Origin: Arthrobacter beigongshangensis
GTDB taxonomy: Bacteria; Bacillota; Bacilli; Bacillales_A; Planococcaceae
Direction: 5' to 3'
DNA length: 64,000 bases
NCBI RefSeq assembly: GCF_016820585.1
Contig: NZ_JADHDX010000002.1
Location: 242,436 to 306,435, forward strand
The notes under the pieces were generated by a model that saw only the letters and a list, made by a program, of their open reading frames with translations, searched no databases and was not told the DNA's origin. Positions within the stretch are counted from its first letter, which is position 1; the number at the start of each line of letters is the position of its first letter. Positions 9,702-18,739 of the stretch are shown one piece after another. The position numbers were made by a program, and so were the translations under genes.

Positions 9702-11474
9702 ATGAAGACAATGCAACGAACGCATTATTGTGGAGATGTCACAGAGCAAGTAATTGGAGAAACGGTAACATTAAAAGGGTGGGTGCAAAAAAGACGTGAC
9801 TTAGGCGGCGTGATTTTCGTCGATGTTCGGGATCGTTCAGGCATCGTTCAAGCTGTCTTTAACCCGGACATTTCAGCGCAAGCTCTAGCAACTGCAGATA
9901 AGCTGCGTAATGAGTATGTTGTGGAAATTACGGGTAAAGTGATTGAGCGTCAAGAAGATCAAAAGAACCCAAAAGTCAAATCGGGTTCCATCGAAATTCA
10001 AGTCGAAGAAGTTACAATCATTAATGAAGCGAAAAACCCACCATTCATGATTGAAGATGAAACAGATGTTAACGAAGAAATTAGACTGAAGTATAGATAT
10101 TTAGATTTACGCCGTCCTAAATTAGCAAACGTCTTGAAAATGCGTTCTGACATTACGAAAACAGTGCGTAATTTCTTAGATAACGAAGGATTCCTTGAAA
10201 TTGAAACGCCGATTTTAACAAAATCTACACCAGAAGGGGCACGCGACTATCTTGTACCAAGTCGTGTCCATGAAGGTGAGTTTTACGCTTTACCACAATC
10301 ACCACAATTATTTAAGCAAATGTTGATGGTGTCAGGCTTTGACCGTTATTACCAAATCGCACGTTGTTTTCGTGATGAAGACCTTCGTGCTGACCGGCAA
10401 CCTGAGTTCACACAAATTGATATGGAAATGAGTTTTATGTCGATGGAAGAAATTATTTCATTGAATGAAAAATTGATGCAAAAAGTAATGAAAGATGTCA
10501 AAGGCATCGACATTGAAATTCCATTCAACCGTCTTCCTTACGATGAAGCAATGGCGCGTTTCGGTTCAGATAAGCCAGATACACGCTTCGCTATGGAATT
10601 GATAGATGTGTCTGAAGTTATGAAAGAATCCTCTTTTAAAGTGTTTGCGGGAGCAGTCGCATCAGGTCAACAAGTGAAGCTAATCAATGCTAAAGGCTTG
10701 GCGGATCAATACTCACGTAAAGATATTGACGCACTTACAGAGTTTGCAGCACTTTACGGTGCAAAAGGTCTTGCATGGCTAAAAGTGGACGAAGAGGGCT
10801 TCAAAGGACCTATTGCGAAATTCTTTGAAGGAGAAGAAGGTACTGCGTTGAAAGTAGCGGCCGATGCGGAAGCGGGCGACTTGTTGCTATTCGTGGCGGA
10901 TAAGAAGAGTGTTGTAGCCGATGCGCTAGGAGCACTTCGTTTAAAGTTTGGTAAAGACCATAATCTGATTGATGAATCAAAATTCAATTTCCTATGGGTA
11001 ACTGAATGGCCACTTTTCGAATATGATGAAAAAGCTGGACGTTATTCCGCGGCACACCATCCATTCACTATGCCGGCAAATGTGGAAGAACTCGTAACTA
11101 GCCCTGAGACAGTCAAAGCACAAGCCTATGACCTTGTCTTAAATGGCTATGAGCTTGGTGGTGGATCACTACGTATTTATGAACGTGACGTTCAGGAAAA
11201 AATGTTCAAAGCGCTTGGCTTTACACAAGAACAAGCACAGGAACAATTTGGCTTCCTACTTGACGCATTTGATTACGGAACACCTCCGCACGGTGGTTTG
11301 GCATTCGGTCTTGACCGAATCGTCATGTTGCTGGCAGGTTCAACAAACCTACGGGATACGATTGCATTCCCGAAAACAGCAAGTGCAAGCGACCTGTTAA
11401 CTGGAGCACCTGACCGTGTTGATGACGGCCAACTCGGGGAACTTGGTATCCTTGTCATGTCGAAGAAGAAGTAA
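9702..11474 (+). CDS. aspS: Aspartyl-tRNA synthetase
   Basis: 590 residues (587 if translation starts at the second ATG, 9711, which aligns better with my recollection of Bacillus AspS). An N-terminal OB-fold anticodon-binding domain (about residues 15-105) is followed by the class II catalytic core with the [16 protein letters not shown] motif 2. The bacterial GAD insertion and motif 3 [12 protein letters not shown] (near 530) come next. It charges tRNA-Asp and lies in one operon with hisS, so it inherits histidine T-box control. Confidence 0.97.
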   Translation: MKTMQRTHYCGDVTEQVIGETVTLKGWVQKRRDLGGVIFVDVRDRSGIVQAVFNPDISAQALATADKLRNEYVVEITGKVIERQEDQKNPKVKSGSIEIQVEEVTIINEAKNPPFMIEDETDVNEEIRLKYRYLDLRRPKLANVLKMRSDITKTVRNFLDNEGFLEIETPILTKSTPEGARDYLVPSRVHEGEFYALPQSPQLFKQMLMVSGFDRYYQIARCFRDEDLRADRQPEFTQIDMEMSFMSMEEIISLNEKLMQKVMKDVKGIDIEIPFNRLPYDEAMARFGSDKPDTRFAMELIDVSEVMKESSFKVFAGAVASGQQVKLINAKGLADQYSRKDIDALTEFAALYGAKGLAWLKVDEEGFKGPIAKFFEGEEGTALKVAADAEAGDLLLFVADKKSVVADALGALRLKFGKDHNLIDESKFNFLWVTEWPLFEYDEKAGRYSAAHHPFTMPANVEELVTSPETVKAQAYDLVLNGYELGGGSLRIYERDVQEKMFKALGFTQEQAQEQFGFLLDAFDYGTPPHGGLAFGLDRIVMLLAGSTNLRDTIAFPKTASASDLLTGAPDRVDDGQLGELGILVMSKKK

Positions 11475-11644
11475 AAAGAAGTGGCTGTATAGGCTTTTCT
11501 ATAAAAGAATGTTAGTCATTTCTTCTATAGTGCGACTGTGGTAAATTCAGTGGGGCTTTTATATCAACTAATAGAGTTGGTTAAAATTACTTCTAGTAAA
11601 ATTATTGAATTGCCTGTCAATATATGATACCATTATGGTAATAC

Positions 11645-11825
11645 GAATCCTGGAGTGTTCGTTGTTTGCCAATCAGTTTTGACCGAACATTCTATCGTCG
11701 GGAGCCTGTGTTTTGATTAGGATGACACGCCTTCTTCGGGGGACGTCAAAGTAATCAGATAGGACACCCACCTGCTGAATTTGCAGGTTCAAAACGATAC
11801 TACAAAGACGGCACATTCGGGATTT
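11645..11825 (+). ncRNA. ssrS: 6S RNA (BsrA/6S-1 type)
   Basis: The stretch lies between aspS and tcdA, exactly where B. subtilis encodes 6S-1 RNA (recalled synteny). Its ends form a closing helix: AATCCTGGAGTG near 11646 pairs with CACATTCGGGATT ending at 11824. Internally there is a long imperfect hairpin: CTGTGTTTTGATTAGGATG, then a CCTTCTTCGGGGG tip, then AGATAGGACACC. The purine-rich GTTCAAAACGATACTAC segment is typical of 6S RNAs. 6S RNA binds the housekeeping RNA polymerase holoenzyme as a mimic of open promoter DNA. The ends are good to within about 5 nt. Confidence 0.82.
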
Positions 11826-11849
11826 GTTCTTACTTAACTCATAACCCTC

Positions 11850-11879
11850 TCTGGCGCATGTGCGGAGAGGTTTTTTCTT
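11850..11879 (+). terminator. Terminator after 6S RNA
   Basis: CCTCTCTGGCGCA pairs with TGTGCGGAGAGG and is followed by six T. It lies between 6S RNA and the tcdA start. Confidence 0.75.
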
Positions 11880-11922
11880 GGGGAAAATTTTATTCATTCA
11901 ATTAATGGAAGGCGGAATTAAC

Positions 11923-12690
11923 TTGTTGCATCAATTTTCACGCAATGAATTAGCAATTGGCACAGAAGGTGTACAACGTATGCGCGACATGACAGTCGCG
12001 ATACTTGGTGTTGGAGGAGTTGGCTCATTCGCAGCAGAAGCTTGCGCAAGAAGTGGCATTGGTCGTATCATACTTGTCGATAAGGACAATGTAGACATTA
12101 CGAATATTAATCGGCAGAGTGTTGCTTTTTTATCGACGATTGGTCGCTCGAAAACTGAAATTATGCAAAATCGAATTGCCGATATAAATAAAGACTGTGA
12201 AGTTATTTCACTGCATATGTTTTATACAGAGGAAACAGTTGAAGAGTTTTTCAGTTACAACTTGGATTATGTCATTGATGCATCAGATACAATTGCTTAT
12301 AAAATTCACCTTATCAAAGAATGCCTTTCCCGTAATGTAAAAATTATTTCAAGCATGGGAGCGGCGAATAAAATGGATCCAACGCGATTCCAAATTGCGG
12401 ATATTTCAAAAACACATACCGATCCAATTGCAAAAGTGATTCGCTTACGCTTGCGAAAAGAGGGTATTCACAAAGGCGTTCCCGTCGTCTTTTCCGATGA
12501 AAGTCCAGTTGTTGTCAGGGAAGATGTCGTTGGAACAGTCGGTAAACCAGAAGCGCATATTCGTAAAGCTAAAATGCCTCCAGCTTCTAATGCATTTGTT
12601 CCGTCAGTTGCAGGGCTTATTTGCGCCAGTTGGGTCGTTAATGACATTGTCGCGGATATCCCGATTCAGCGCGTGAAGGACAAGCAGTAA
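11923..12690 (+). CDS. tcdA: tRNA threonylcarbamoyladenosine dehydratase TcdA (YrvM)
   Basis: 255 residues from TTG 11923 (or 254 from TTG 11926); GGAAGG lies 10 bases upstream. The open frame continues back to 11860 but there runs through the 6S terminator, so I reject that start. An E1-like/ThiF fold is evident: ATP-binding GVGGVGS near residue 26, VDKDNVDITNINRQ next to it, and the family-typical SSMGAANK and ADISKTHTDPI. The enzyme cyclises t6A37 to ct6A in ANN-decoding tRNAs. Downstream is a terminator shared with a converging gene. Confidence 0.93.
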   Translation: MLHQFSRNELAIGTEGVQRMRDMTVAILGVGGVGSFAAEACARSGIGRIILVDKDNVDITNINRQSVAFLSTIGRSKTEIMQNRIADINKDCEVISLHMFYTEETVEEFFSYNLDYVIDASDTIAYKIHLIKECLSRNVKIISSMGAANKMDPTRFQIADISKTHTDPIAKVIRLRLRKEGIHKGVPVVFSDESPVVVREDVVGTVGKPEAHIRKAKMPPASNAFVPSVAGLICASWVVNDIVADIPIQRVKDKQ

Positions 12691-12701
12691 TAGCTACAAT
12701 G

Positions 12702-12736
12702 AAAAATCTCCCATTATCTACTAGTGGGAGATTTTT
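12702..12736. terminator. Bidirectional terminator, tcdA / DUF4349 gene
   Basis: AAAAATCTCCCA pairs perfectly with TGGGAGATTTTT around an 11-base loop, placed between two converging genes. Confidence 0.88.
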
Positions 12737-12743
12737 GTATAGC

Positions 12744-13613
12744 CTATTCCTTAGTATACTTTTTTCTTTTGATGAAAAAGTATATTCCGATGCCGACGAG
12801 CGCTAACAGAACAATAATAGGTAAGTTTCCGATGAAAAATACAATCAAGCTCGATCCGGTAGCCAACATGAAGTTGGTGCTAGTCGCTAGCTGTTTTTTT
12901 GTTTTATCCCATGTATTTAAATTATCCTTCTCTAACATAGGGACAATAATACGATCTTCGTACATGGAAATTTCAATTGTAGAATAAGAGGTTTGGTTCT
13001 CAAGGTAATTCATCTTACCGACAATCAATTCAATTTCCTCTTGGACTTTAGCTAAATCAGTAGAAATTTTCAATAAATCCTCCGTCTTTTGTGCTTTACT
13101 CATAAATTCAAGCAAGCGCTCCTCAACAGCGCGTTTAGACGTTACTCTAGACTGTAAATCTACGTATTGTTCTGTTACATCCTGTCCTGTTATATTACGT
13201 TCTAAAATAGTTGCAGCCTCTTCTGTATCCTTTAAAAAAGATTGGAAATGCTTCTCTGGAACCCGAACAATCATCGTTCCGCTAACAGCTTTGTCATCTG
13301 ACCGATACACATTGGATTCGACAAGATATCCACCGTATTCAGCAACTTTTTTTTCAATCTTTAGCTGCGCTTCTTCAAACTTCTTCACTTTCACTTGTAA
13401 TTTCGCCTGGTGAATAATCATCCGATTAGTTGTACTTTCTTCTGGCTGTGCGGCTTCTGACACGACCTCTTCTTCTGATTGGTCCATCATGGCTACTTCA
13501 TTTGACATTGAGCCAGCTTCACCTACAGCTTTGTCTTCGGAGCTATTAGCGCTGCAAGCTGTTAATAAAATACAAATAATGAAAAACGGTAAAATAGAAA
13601 ATATTTTATACAT
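12744..13613 (-). CDS. DUF4349 domain lipoprotein
   Basis: 289 residues. Lipoprotein signal peptide with lipobox LLTAC (Cys20), then an acidic low-complexity linker to about residue 60. The DUF4349 domain covers ~65-270: IIHQAKLQVKVKKF, then the VRVPEKHFQSFL and ERNITGQDVTEQYVDL signatures and a helical hairpin. A C-terminal membrane helix (~255-280) ends in a Lys/Arg-rich tail. It should be anchored at the outer face of the membrane. Function is not established for the family. It is monocistronic, converges on tcdA and is divergent from purU. Confidence 0.85.
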   Translation of the reverse strand: MYKIFSILPFFIICILLTACSANSSEDKAVGEAGSMSNEVAMMDQSEEEVVSEAAQPEESTTNRMIIHQAKLQVKVKKFEEAQLKIEKKVAEYGGYLVESNVYRSDDKAVSGTMIVRVPEKHFQSFLKDTEEAATILERNITGQDVTEQYVDLQSRVTSKRAVEERLLEFMSKAQKTEDLLKISTDLAKVQEEIELIVGKMNYLENQTSYSTIEISMYEDRIIVPMLEKDNLNTWDKTKKQLATSTNFMLATGSSLIVFFIGNLPIIVLLALVGIGIYFFIKRKKYTKE

Positions 13614-13713
13614 ACTTATTTCCCCCCTCTACTAAATATTAGACGGAATATTCGGTAAAAGGTTACGGTTTTAATTTCACTAGATGAAAAATCTTATAAT
13701 TTTAGTAGATTCA

Positions 13714-13742
13714 TTGCACTATTAATCAATATCCTTCATACT
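13714..13742 (+). promoter_or_regulatory. Putative purU promoter
   Basis: TTGCAC (13714-13719), a 17-bp spacer, then CATACT (13737-13742), ending 28 bp before the coding start. Confidence 0.45.
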
Positions 13743-13770
13743 AAAGGATAAAAATAATTTACAATAGGAT

Positions 13771-14676
13771 GTGCAAAAAGTGTTTAGTAAACAAAATGTG
13801 GAACAAAAAGCAAAGCAACATGAAAATAGGGGGCGCCTTCTCGTTAAATGTCCCGATAAACCTGGAATTGTATCCGTATTATCAAAGTTTTTATTTGACC
13901 ACCAATCAAATATCGTTGAATCAAGTCAGTATTCCAATGATCCGGAAGGCGGCATGTTTTTTATCCGCATTGAATTTCATAGTGAGGAGCTCATAAAAAA
14001 ATCGAAGCAGATGGAGAAGGATTTCGAGGAAATTGCCATCACACATTCGATGGACTATCATTTTGCTTATGGACATGAACGTAAGCGAACAGCTATTTTC
14101 GTATCAAAAGAACCGTATTGTTTGATGGAGCTTTTATGGGAATGGCAAAATGGTGATTTAGAAACGGATATCGTCGTTATCATAAGTAATCATGAGGATG
14201 CTCGTGACATGGTAGAAGCGTTCGGCATTCCTTTTCATTTTATACCAGCAAATAAAGATATCCGTAAACAAGTGGAAGAGGAACAGATTCGCTTGATGGA
14301 GCAATATGATGTCGATTTACTCATTCTCGCCCGTTATATGCAGATTTTGACACCGGAATTCGTCGAGCGTTTTCCGAACCAAATCATTAATATTCATCAT
14401 TCTTTCCTACCGGCATTTATCGGTGCAAAACCGTATGAGCGTGCTCATAGCCGAGGGGTAAAAATCATTGGCGCAACATCTCACTACGTCACAAATGATC
14501 TCGATGAAGGTCCGATAATCGAACAGGATATCGAGCGTGTCGATCATCGTGATGATGTTGTTGCATTAAAGAAAATCGGTCGCCAAATTGAACGTCGTGT
14601 TCTAGCGAAGGCAGTAAAGTGGCATCTTGAAGATCGTATTCTTGTTGAAAATAATAAAACAATAGTTTTTCATTGA
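13771..14676 (+). CDS. purU: Formyltetrahydrofolate deformylase
   Basis: 301 residues from a GTG at 13771 with a weak AGGA upstream. An N-terminal ACT domain (about residues 22-95, LLVKCPDKPGIVSVLSKFL) is followed by a formyltransferase-fold catalytic domain. The active-site Asn/His region NIHHSFLPAF (near residue 208) and the Asp of DLDEGPIIEQD are present. It hydrolyses 10-formyl-THF to formate and THF, balancing one-carbon pools. It stands alone, with its own promoter and a terminator shared with the converging oxidoreductase gene. Confidence 0.94.
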   Translation: MQKVFSKQNVEQKAKQHENRGRLLVKCPDKPGIVSVLSKFLFDHQSNIVESSQYSNDPEGGMFFIRIEFHSEELIKKSKQMEKDFEEIAITHSMDYHFAYGHERKRTAIFVSKEPYCLMELLWEWQNGDLETDIVVIISNHEDARDMVEAFGIPFHFIPANKDIRKQVEEEQIRLMEQYDVDLLILARYMQILTPEFVERFPNQIINIHHSFLPAFIGAKPYERAHSRGVKIIGATSHYVTNDLDEGPIIEQDIERVDHRDDVVALKKIGRQIERRVLAKAVKWHLEDRILVENNKTIVFH

Positions 14677-14680
14677 TTAA

Positions 14681-14729
14681 AAGCTCTCTACAACCTCAAT
14701 TGTTATTTGAGGATGTAGAGAGCTTCTTT
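14681..14729. terminator. Terminator shared by purU and the NPD-family gene
   Basis: A 19-bp, nearly perfect stem: AAGCTCTCTACAACCTCAA pairs with TTGAGGATGTAGAGAGCTT with one mismatch, around a 7-base loop. It lies between converging genes. Confidence 0.9.
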
Positions 14730-14742
14730 TAGTTGACCTGCA

Positions 14743-15705
14743 TTAGCAAGGTGATTTGGCAAGTCTATATTCTTTCATTAAATTATTCATAATTGTTTGG
14801 ACAGAAAATATTTCTTTGATCTCGTGAACTCTCGAACCTGCGAAGACTAAGCCGTTATCAACGTCACCGTCTACGGAATGTTTCAACGAATCGAGTGTAC
14901 AAAAACGATATGAACATTGCTTTAAGCAGTTGTAACATTTTTTAATCTTCACTTTTTTATCACCATAAATTAAATCGGTAAATGGATTGCGAATGGCGCG
15001 ACCTTCCAAGCCGACCGTTGTTTTGACAAGAACGGTATCTCCTTCCTCGCAATCGACATACATTTGCTTAAAGGCGGGATGTGCATCACATTCGTTGCTG
15101 GCAACAAAGCGAGTGCCCATTTGGACGCCGGCAGCCCCTAGCTGAACAGCTCTTGCGATATCTTCACCATGAATAATACCGCCTGCCGCGATGACAGGAA
15201 TACCGACTGATTCGGTCACCTCTGGAAGAACATCGAATAACGCTCTATCTGTCCCTAAGTGACCACCGGCTTCACGACCTTCCACAACAACTGCGGAAGC
15301 GCCAAGTCTCTCAGAAAGCCTTGCAAGTTTTGCTGAGGATACGATTGAGATGACAGGCACGTTATATTCCTTCCCCCAACTGTACATATCACGTGAAATA
15401 CCAGCACCCGAAATGATGAAATCTACTTTTTCCTCCATTGCCGCTTTGATGTTTTCCGCAAAATCAGTCATTGCAAACAAGACGTTTACACCGATATAGC
15501 CTTTACCGTTCGTCAGTTCTCTAGCGCGCCGAATGTGACTTCGTAGTGACTCGGAAGAAATACCTGTCCCTGAAATCGTGCCAATCCCACCAGCATTCGC
15601 TACAGCAGAAGCTAGTCCGCTCAGTGAAACTCTAACACCCATCCCTCCTTGCATAACTGGAATTTTGGGCGTCATATGCCCAATAATCATTTTCGGAATA
15701 TCCAT
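14743..15705 (-). CDS. NAD(P)H-dependent flavin oxidoreductase (nitronate monooxygenase / FabK-like, COG2070)
   Basis: 320 residues from ATG 15705, with AAGGAGG 11 bases upstream; an adjacent in-frame TTG (15708) has even better spacing. The longer open frame to 15834 has no ribosome site. It is an FMN-binding TIM barrel of the NPD family: PVMQGGMGVRVSLSGLA at the N terminus, VVEGREAGGHLG, PVIAAGGI and GAAGVQMGTRFVA. The C-terminal segment carries a cysteine cluster C-x2-C-x3-C-x4-C near residue 258, found in one NPD subgroup. The substrate cannot be told from sequence; nitronate oxidation or enoyl-thioester reduction are the known options. It is divergent from the next lipoprotein gene. Confidence 0.85.
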   Translation of the reverse strand: MDIPKMIIGHMTPKIPVMQGGMGVRVSLSGLASAVANAGGIGTISGTGISSESLRSHIRRARELTNGKGYIGVNVLFAMTDFAENIKAAMEEKVDFIISGAGISRDMYSWGKEYNVPVISIVSSAKLARLSERLGASAVVVEGREAGGHLGTDRALFDVLPEVTESVGIPVIAAGGIIHGEDIARAVQLGAAGVQMGTRFVASNECDAHPAFKQMYVDCEEGDTVLVKTTVGLEGRAIRNPFTDLIYGDKKVKIKKCYNCLKQCSYRFCTLDSLKHSVDGDVDNGLVFAGSRVHEIKEIFSVQTIMNNLMKEYRLAKSPC

Positions 15706-15867
15706 CAATCTAATTTCCTCCTTTTGGCTGTAAAACTTGTTAAGCAATATGAAAAAGTATTGGAAAATGAAGCCGTTGAAGAATGCAAAGCGATTACAGA
15801 AAGGATTTACACGAAATGGAATAGTGCTAATCATTTTTATTACAATAACATTGATGGAAAGTGATAT

Positions 15868-15885
15868 ATGTGATTTAAATCACAT
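15868..15885. promoter_or_regulatory. 18-bp perfect palindrome resembling a CRP/FNR-family operator
   Basis: ATGTGATTTAAATCACAT is a perfect palindrome containing TGTGA-N6-TCACA, the consensus architecture of CRP/FNR-family sites (Bacillus Fnr: TGTGA-N6-TCACT). It lies in the divergent region, 163 bp from the oxidoreductase start and 153 bp from the lipoprotein start. Identity of the regulator is inferred. Confidence 0.5.
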
Positions 15886-16037
15886 GTTTTTCCAATGCGA
15901 GACATTTTTTGTTTTGGTGAATGTAGGAACAAATTTTACTTAGTTATCGTTTTAGTGAAGGAAGATAATGTTTTGCTTTAGATTTTGAGGATAGTACAGT
16001 AAAATGATTGTATGTTTGGAAGAAAGGAAGTCTCAAT

Positions 16038-16829
16038 GTGAAAAATGTTTGGAAGATAGCAATTGCTGGAGTCCTAGCAGTCGTATTGTCCGCATGCGGC
16101 AATGCAGCGGCTAAGGGAAATTTAACAGCTCAAGAGGTTTTTGAAAAAGCAAAAGTAGCTGCAAGTGAATTGCAAAGCGTACATACTACAGTTGCTTTTG
16201 AAGATTTTTGGCAGACATCAGCACCAATGGCTAGAATGAGTACGAAATATGATTTCATTTCCGATGCTACTTTACATCCGGAAACATTCAAGCAACGGTT
16301 ATTAGTAAGTTCGAGTGACCAAGAAAAGTGGGAAGCAAATGTTTATAAAATGAATGACCGTATTTTCATCGAGAAGGACTCAACAAAAACGTTAGATGAG
16401 TTGACTTCTGGTACACTTTCAGAAATGTTCGGCATAATGGTAGAGCAGATGAACCCAACGTTAAACTTATCCTTTTTCGATACATTTGCGGATGATTTCG
16501 AGTTGGAGCCAATTGATTATGGTTATAATTTAAGGTTGTCCATGTCAAGGGAGCAGTATGAAGAATTCCAAAAGTTGGTTTCTGGGTTGGATGACATCAG
16601 TGGAGAATACGCGTTTATCAATAAATTTGATATTGTCATTGGAATTGATATCAATACATTCTATACAACTGATTTCAAGCTTGTACTGGATACAACAACG
16701 TATTCGACAACAGAACTCAACGGTAATTCAAAGCGCACGAAGCAAACGATGACTGCAGTTTATAGTAAATATGATCATGTAGAACCCATCAAGCTTCCGG
16801 TAAACGTAGTAGACGCTGCGGCACAATGA
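16038..16829 (+). CDS. Putative lipoprotein of unknown function
   Basis: 263 residues from GTG 16038, with AAAGGAAG 8 bases upstream; an upstream in-frame start at 16008 lacks a ribosome site and would spoil the signal peptide. Lys-containing n-region, hydrophobic core, lipobox VLSAC (Cys20). The mature part begins with a helical segment (TAQEVFEKAKVAASELQSV) and continues as a beta-rich body with repeated Y/F-x-S/T strands. It resembles DUF6612-type and LppX-like lipid-binding folds, but I cannot assign a family with certainty. It stands alone, with a terminator shared with converging rarA. Confidence 0.75.
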   Translation: MKNVWKIAIAGVLAVVLSACGNAAAKGNLTAQEVFEKAKVAASELQSVHTTVAFEDFWQTSAPMARMSTKYDFISDATLHPETFKQRLLVSSSDQEKWEANVYKMNDRIFIEKDSTKTLDELTSGTLSEMFGIMVEQMNPTLNLSFFDTFADDFELEPIDYGYNLRLSMSREQYEEFQKLVSGLDDISGEYAFINKFDIVIGIDINTFYTTDFKLVLDTTTYSTTELNGNSKRTKQTMTAVYSKYDHVEPIKLPVNVVDAAAQ

Positions 16830-16846
16830 ATTAAATAATCTTATGT

Positions 16847-16879
16847 AAAGAACCTCTCATCGTCAACGAGAGGTTCTTT
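16847..16879. terminator. Bidirectional terminator, lipoprotein gene / rarA
   Basis: AAAGAACCTCTC pairs perfectly with GAGAGGTTCTTT around a 9-base loop between converging genes. Confidence 0.88.
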
Positions 16880-16885
16880 GTTATC

Positions 16886-18172
16886 CTATTTTTTCTTACG
16901 GAACTCCTTTAGTTTTTCATATATCGCTGCCAATTTTTTTTCTTCACCGGCATTGACGGGCTTGTAGAACTCGGTGCCTACGAGTTTGTCGGGTAAGTAT
17001 TGTTGATTGGTCCAGCCACCGAACGAGCCGAGGGGAGTGTCGTGCGGATATTTGTAGCCAACATGTCCAAGTTCTGCTGCCCCCGCATAGTGTGCGTCAC
17101 GTAAATGGAGGGGGATATCTCCAGTTTTCCCTTCATTAATCGCCTTTACGGCAGCATCGAATGCTTTGTAAGCTGAATTCGATTTGGAGGCTAGACACAT
17201 TTCAATGACAGCGTTAGCTAGTGGGATACGCGCTTCAGGCATACCGAGTCGCACAGCGGCTTCTGTCGCTGCGAGGACATGCGAGCCAACTTCAGGGGAG
17301 GCCAATCCGACATCCTCGTAAGCTATCACTAGTAATCTTCTAGACACGGCTACTAAATCGCCGATTTCTAGCAAGTTGGCCAAGTAATACACTGCGGCGT
17401 TGACGTCGCTGCCGCGCACAGATTTTTGTAATGCAGATAATAGATTATAAAAATGTGAACCTTTTTTATCACCGAATAGACCAATACGACCGAGTAAATT
17501 TTCGATTAGCCAGTCCTCAATGATGGTTTTGCCATCGGTTTCATCACTGGCAGAAATAACTGATTCAAGAACGGTTAACGCTTTGCGTGCATCTCCATTC
17601 ACACCTTCTGCGATTAACATAATCTGTTCATCTGTGATATCAATCGCCATCTTACCAAGTCCGCGCTCTTCATCTGCCAAAGCATTGTGAAGAACCTCCA
17701 ACAAATCCTCCGGCTCTAGCCTGGATAACTGCCGAATTTCACCACATCTCGAACGAATAGCGGGATTGACATCGTGGTAGGGATTTTCAGTTGTTGCGCC
17801 AATCAACACAATCGCTCCACTTTCAACATGGGGCAGTAGCGTATCTTGCTGTAATTTATTGAACCGGTGAATTTCATCAAGAAATAACAGTACTTTCCCT
17901 GTAATCCGCGCCTCTCCCACAACGCTTTCGATGTCTTTTTTACCGGAAACTGTTGCATTTAGAGCGATGAAAGGTAGGTCGCTGGTTCCGGCAATGGCGT
18001 GTGCCAGCGAGGTTTTACCAATCCCGGGCTCACCGTATAATAGCATTGAAGGGACATGCCCATTTTTAATCATCCGATAAAGGGCCGTCTTTTCACCAAT
18101 AATATCCTTCTGCCCTGCGATTTCGTCAATATTTCTAGGGCGCATACGATACGCCAATGGTTCATTATGCAA
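16886..18172 (-). CDS. rarA: Replication-associated recombination protein A (RarA/MgsA, YrvN)
   Basis: 428 residues. AAA+ ATPase with Walker A GEPGIGKTS (47-55), Walker B LLFLDEIHRFN (95-105), sensor-1 region IGATTENP and the RarA/WRNIP1 C-terminal oligomerisation domain. The family-typical GSDVNAAVYYLANLLE, EDVGLASP and HLRDAHY are all present. It acts at stalled replication forks. In Bacillus it sits next to cymR in the opposite orientation, as it does here. Confidence 0.95.
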   Translation of the reverse strand: MHNEPLAYRMRPRNIDEIAGQKDIIGEKTALYRMIKNGHVPSMLLYGEPGIGKTSLAHAIAGTSDLPFIALNATVSGKKDIESVVGEARITGKVLLFLDEIHRFNKLQQDTLLPHVESGAIVLIGATTENPYHDVNPAIRSRCGEIRQLSRLEPEDLLEVLHNALADEERGLGKMAIDITDEQIMLIAEGVNGDARKALTVLESVISASDETDGKTIIEDWLIENLLGRIGLFGDKKGSHFYNLLSALQKSVRGSDVNAAVYYLANLLEIGDLVAVSRRLLVIAYEDVGLASPEVGSHVLAATEAAVRLGMPEARIPLANAVIEMCLASKSNSAYKAFDAAVKAINEGKTGDIPLHLRDAHYAGAAELGHVGYKYPHDTPLGSFGGWTNQQYLPDKLVGTEFYKPVNAGEEKKLAAIYEKLKEFRKKK

Positions 18173-18254
18173 ATAATCACTCCTCGTACATCCGTTCCAC
18201 TATTATACACTTAAGATGAAAGGAAGTCATTTCAAGCCAGTAGATAACCATTTA

Positions 18255-18263
18255 TGCTATACT
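18255..18263 (+). promoter_or_regulatory. Putative extended -10 promoter of cymR
   Basis: TGCTATACT is an extended -10 (TGnTATACT) located 40 bp before the cymR start. No clear -35 is visible. Confidence 0.45.
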
Positions 18264-18302
18264 ATTTTGAAGTAATCGTAAGAAAAGGACGGGGTTTAAT
18301 AG

Positions 18303-18722
18303 ATGAAGATTTCGACAAAGGGACGCTACGGATTGACGATTGTTGTAGAACTTGGCCGCAAGTACGGAGAGGGGCCTGTGCCACTACGAAAAATTGCAGA
18401 GGAGCAGGAGTTATCTGAGGCCTATTTGGAGCAACTTATTCCGCCACTTCGCAATAGCGGCATCGTGAAAAGTGTTCGTGGAGCATATGGCGGTTATATG
18501 CTTGCAAAGCAACCGACCGAAATTACGGCAGGAGATGTGATTCGTATACTCGAAGGCCCAATCCAGGTTGTCGAAGGGCTTGAAGAAACTGATATTCCAC
18601 AACAAGCGCTTTGGCAGCGTATTGGAGATGCTGTACGCGGTGTGCTCGATACGACAACGATTCAAAACTTAATGGAAGTAGACAAGGCATCGAATCAAGA
18701 TAGTTATATGTTCTATATTTAA
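18303..18722 (+). CDS. cymR: Rrf2-family regulator CymR (cysteine metabolism repressor)
   Basis: 139 residues. Winged-helix Rrf2 domain: MKISTKGRYGLTIVVELG at the N terminus, recognition-helix region ELSEAYLEQLIPPLRNSGIV, then the wing SVRGAYGGYML. The Fe-S cysteines of IscR/NsrR are missing, as in CymR. CymR with CysK represses cysteine-uptake and -synthesis genes when cysteine is plentiful. It lies 17 bases before the cysteine desulfurase gene, which fits a sulfur-homeostasis operon. Confidence 0.93.
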   Translation: MKISTKGRYGLTIVVELGRKYGEGPVPLRKIAEEQELSEAYLEQLIPPLRNSGIVKSVRGAYGGYMLAKQPTEITAGDVIRILEGPIQVVEGLEETDIPQQALWQRIGDAVRGVLDTTTIQNLMEVDKASNQDSYMFYI

Positions 18723-18739
18723 AGGGGTTTTCAATTATT

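Noticed and set aside
15649-15864. 71-codon plus-strand frame upstream of the oxidoreductase gene
   Set aside because: The second half is K/E-rich and helix-like, so a gene fossil is possible, but the first half is antisense to the oxidoreductase gene and there is no ribosome site.
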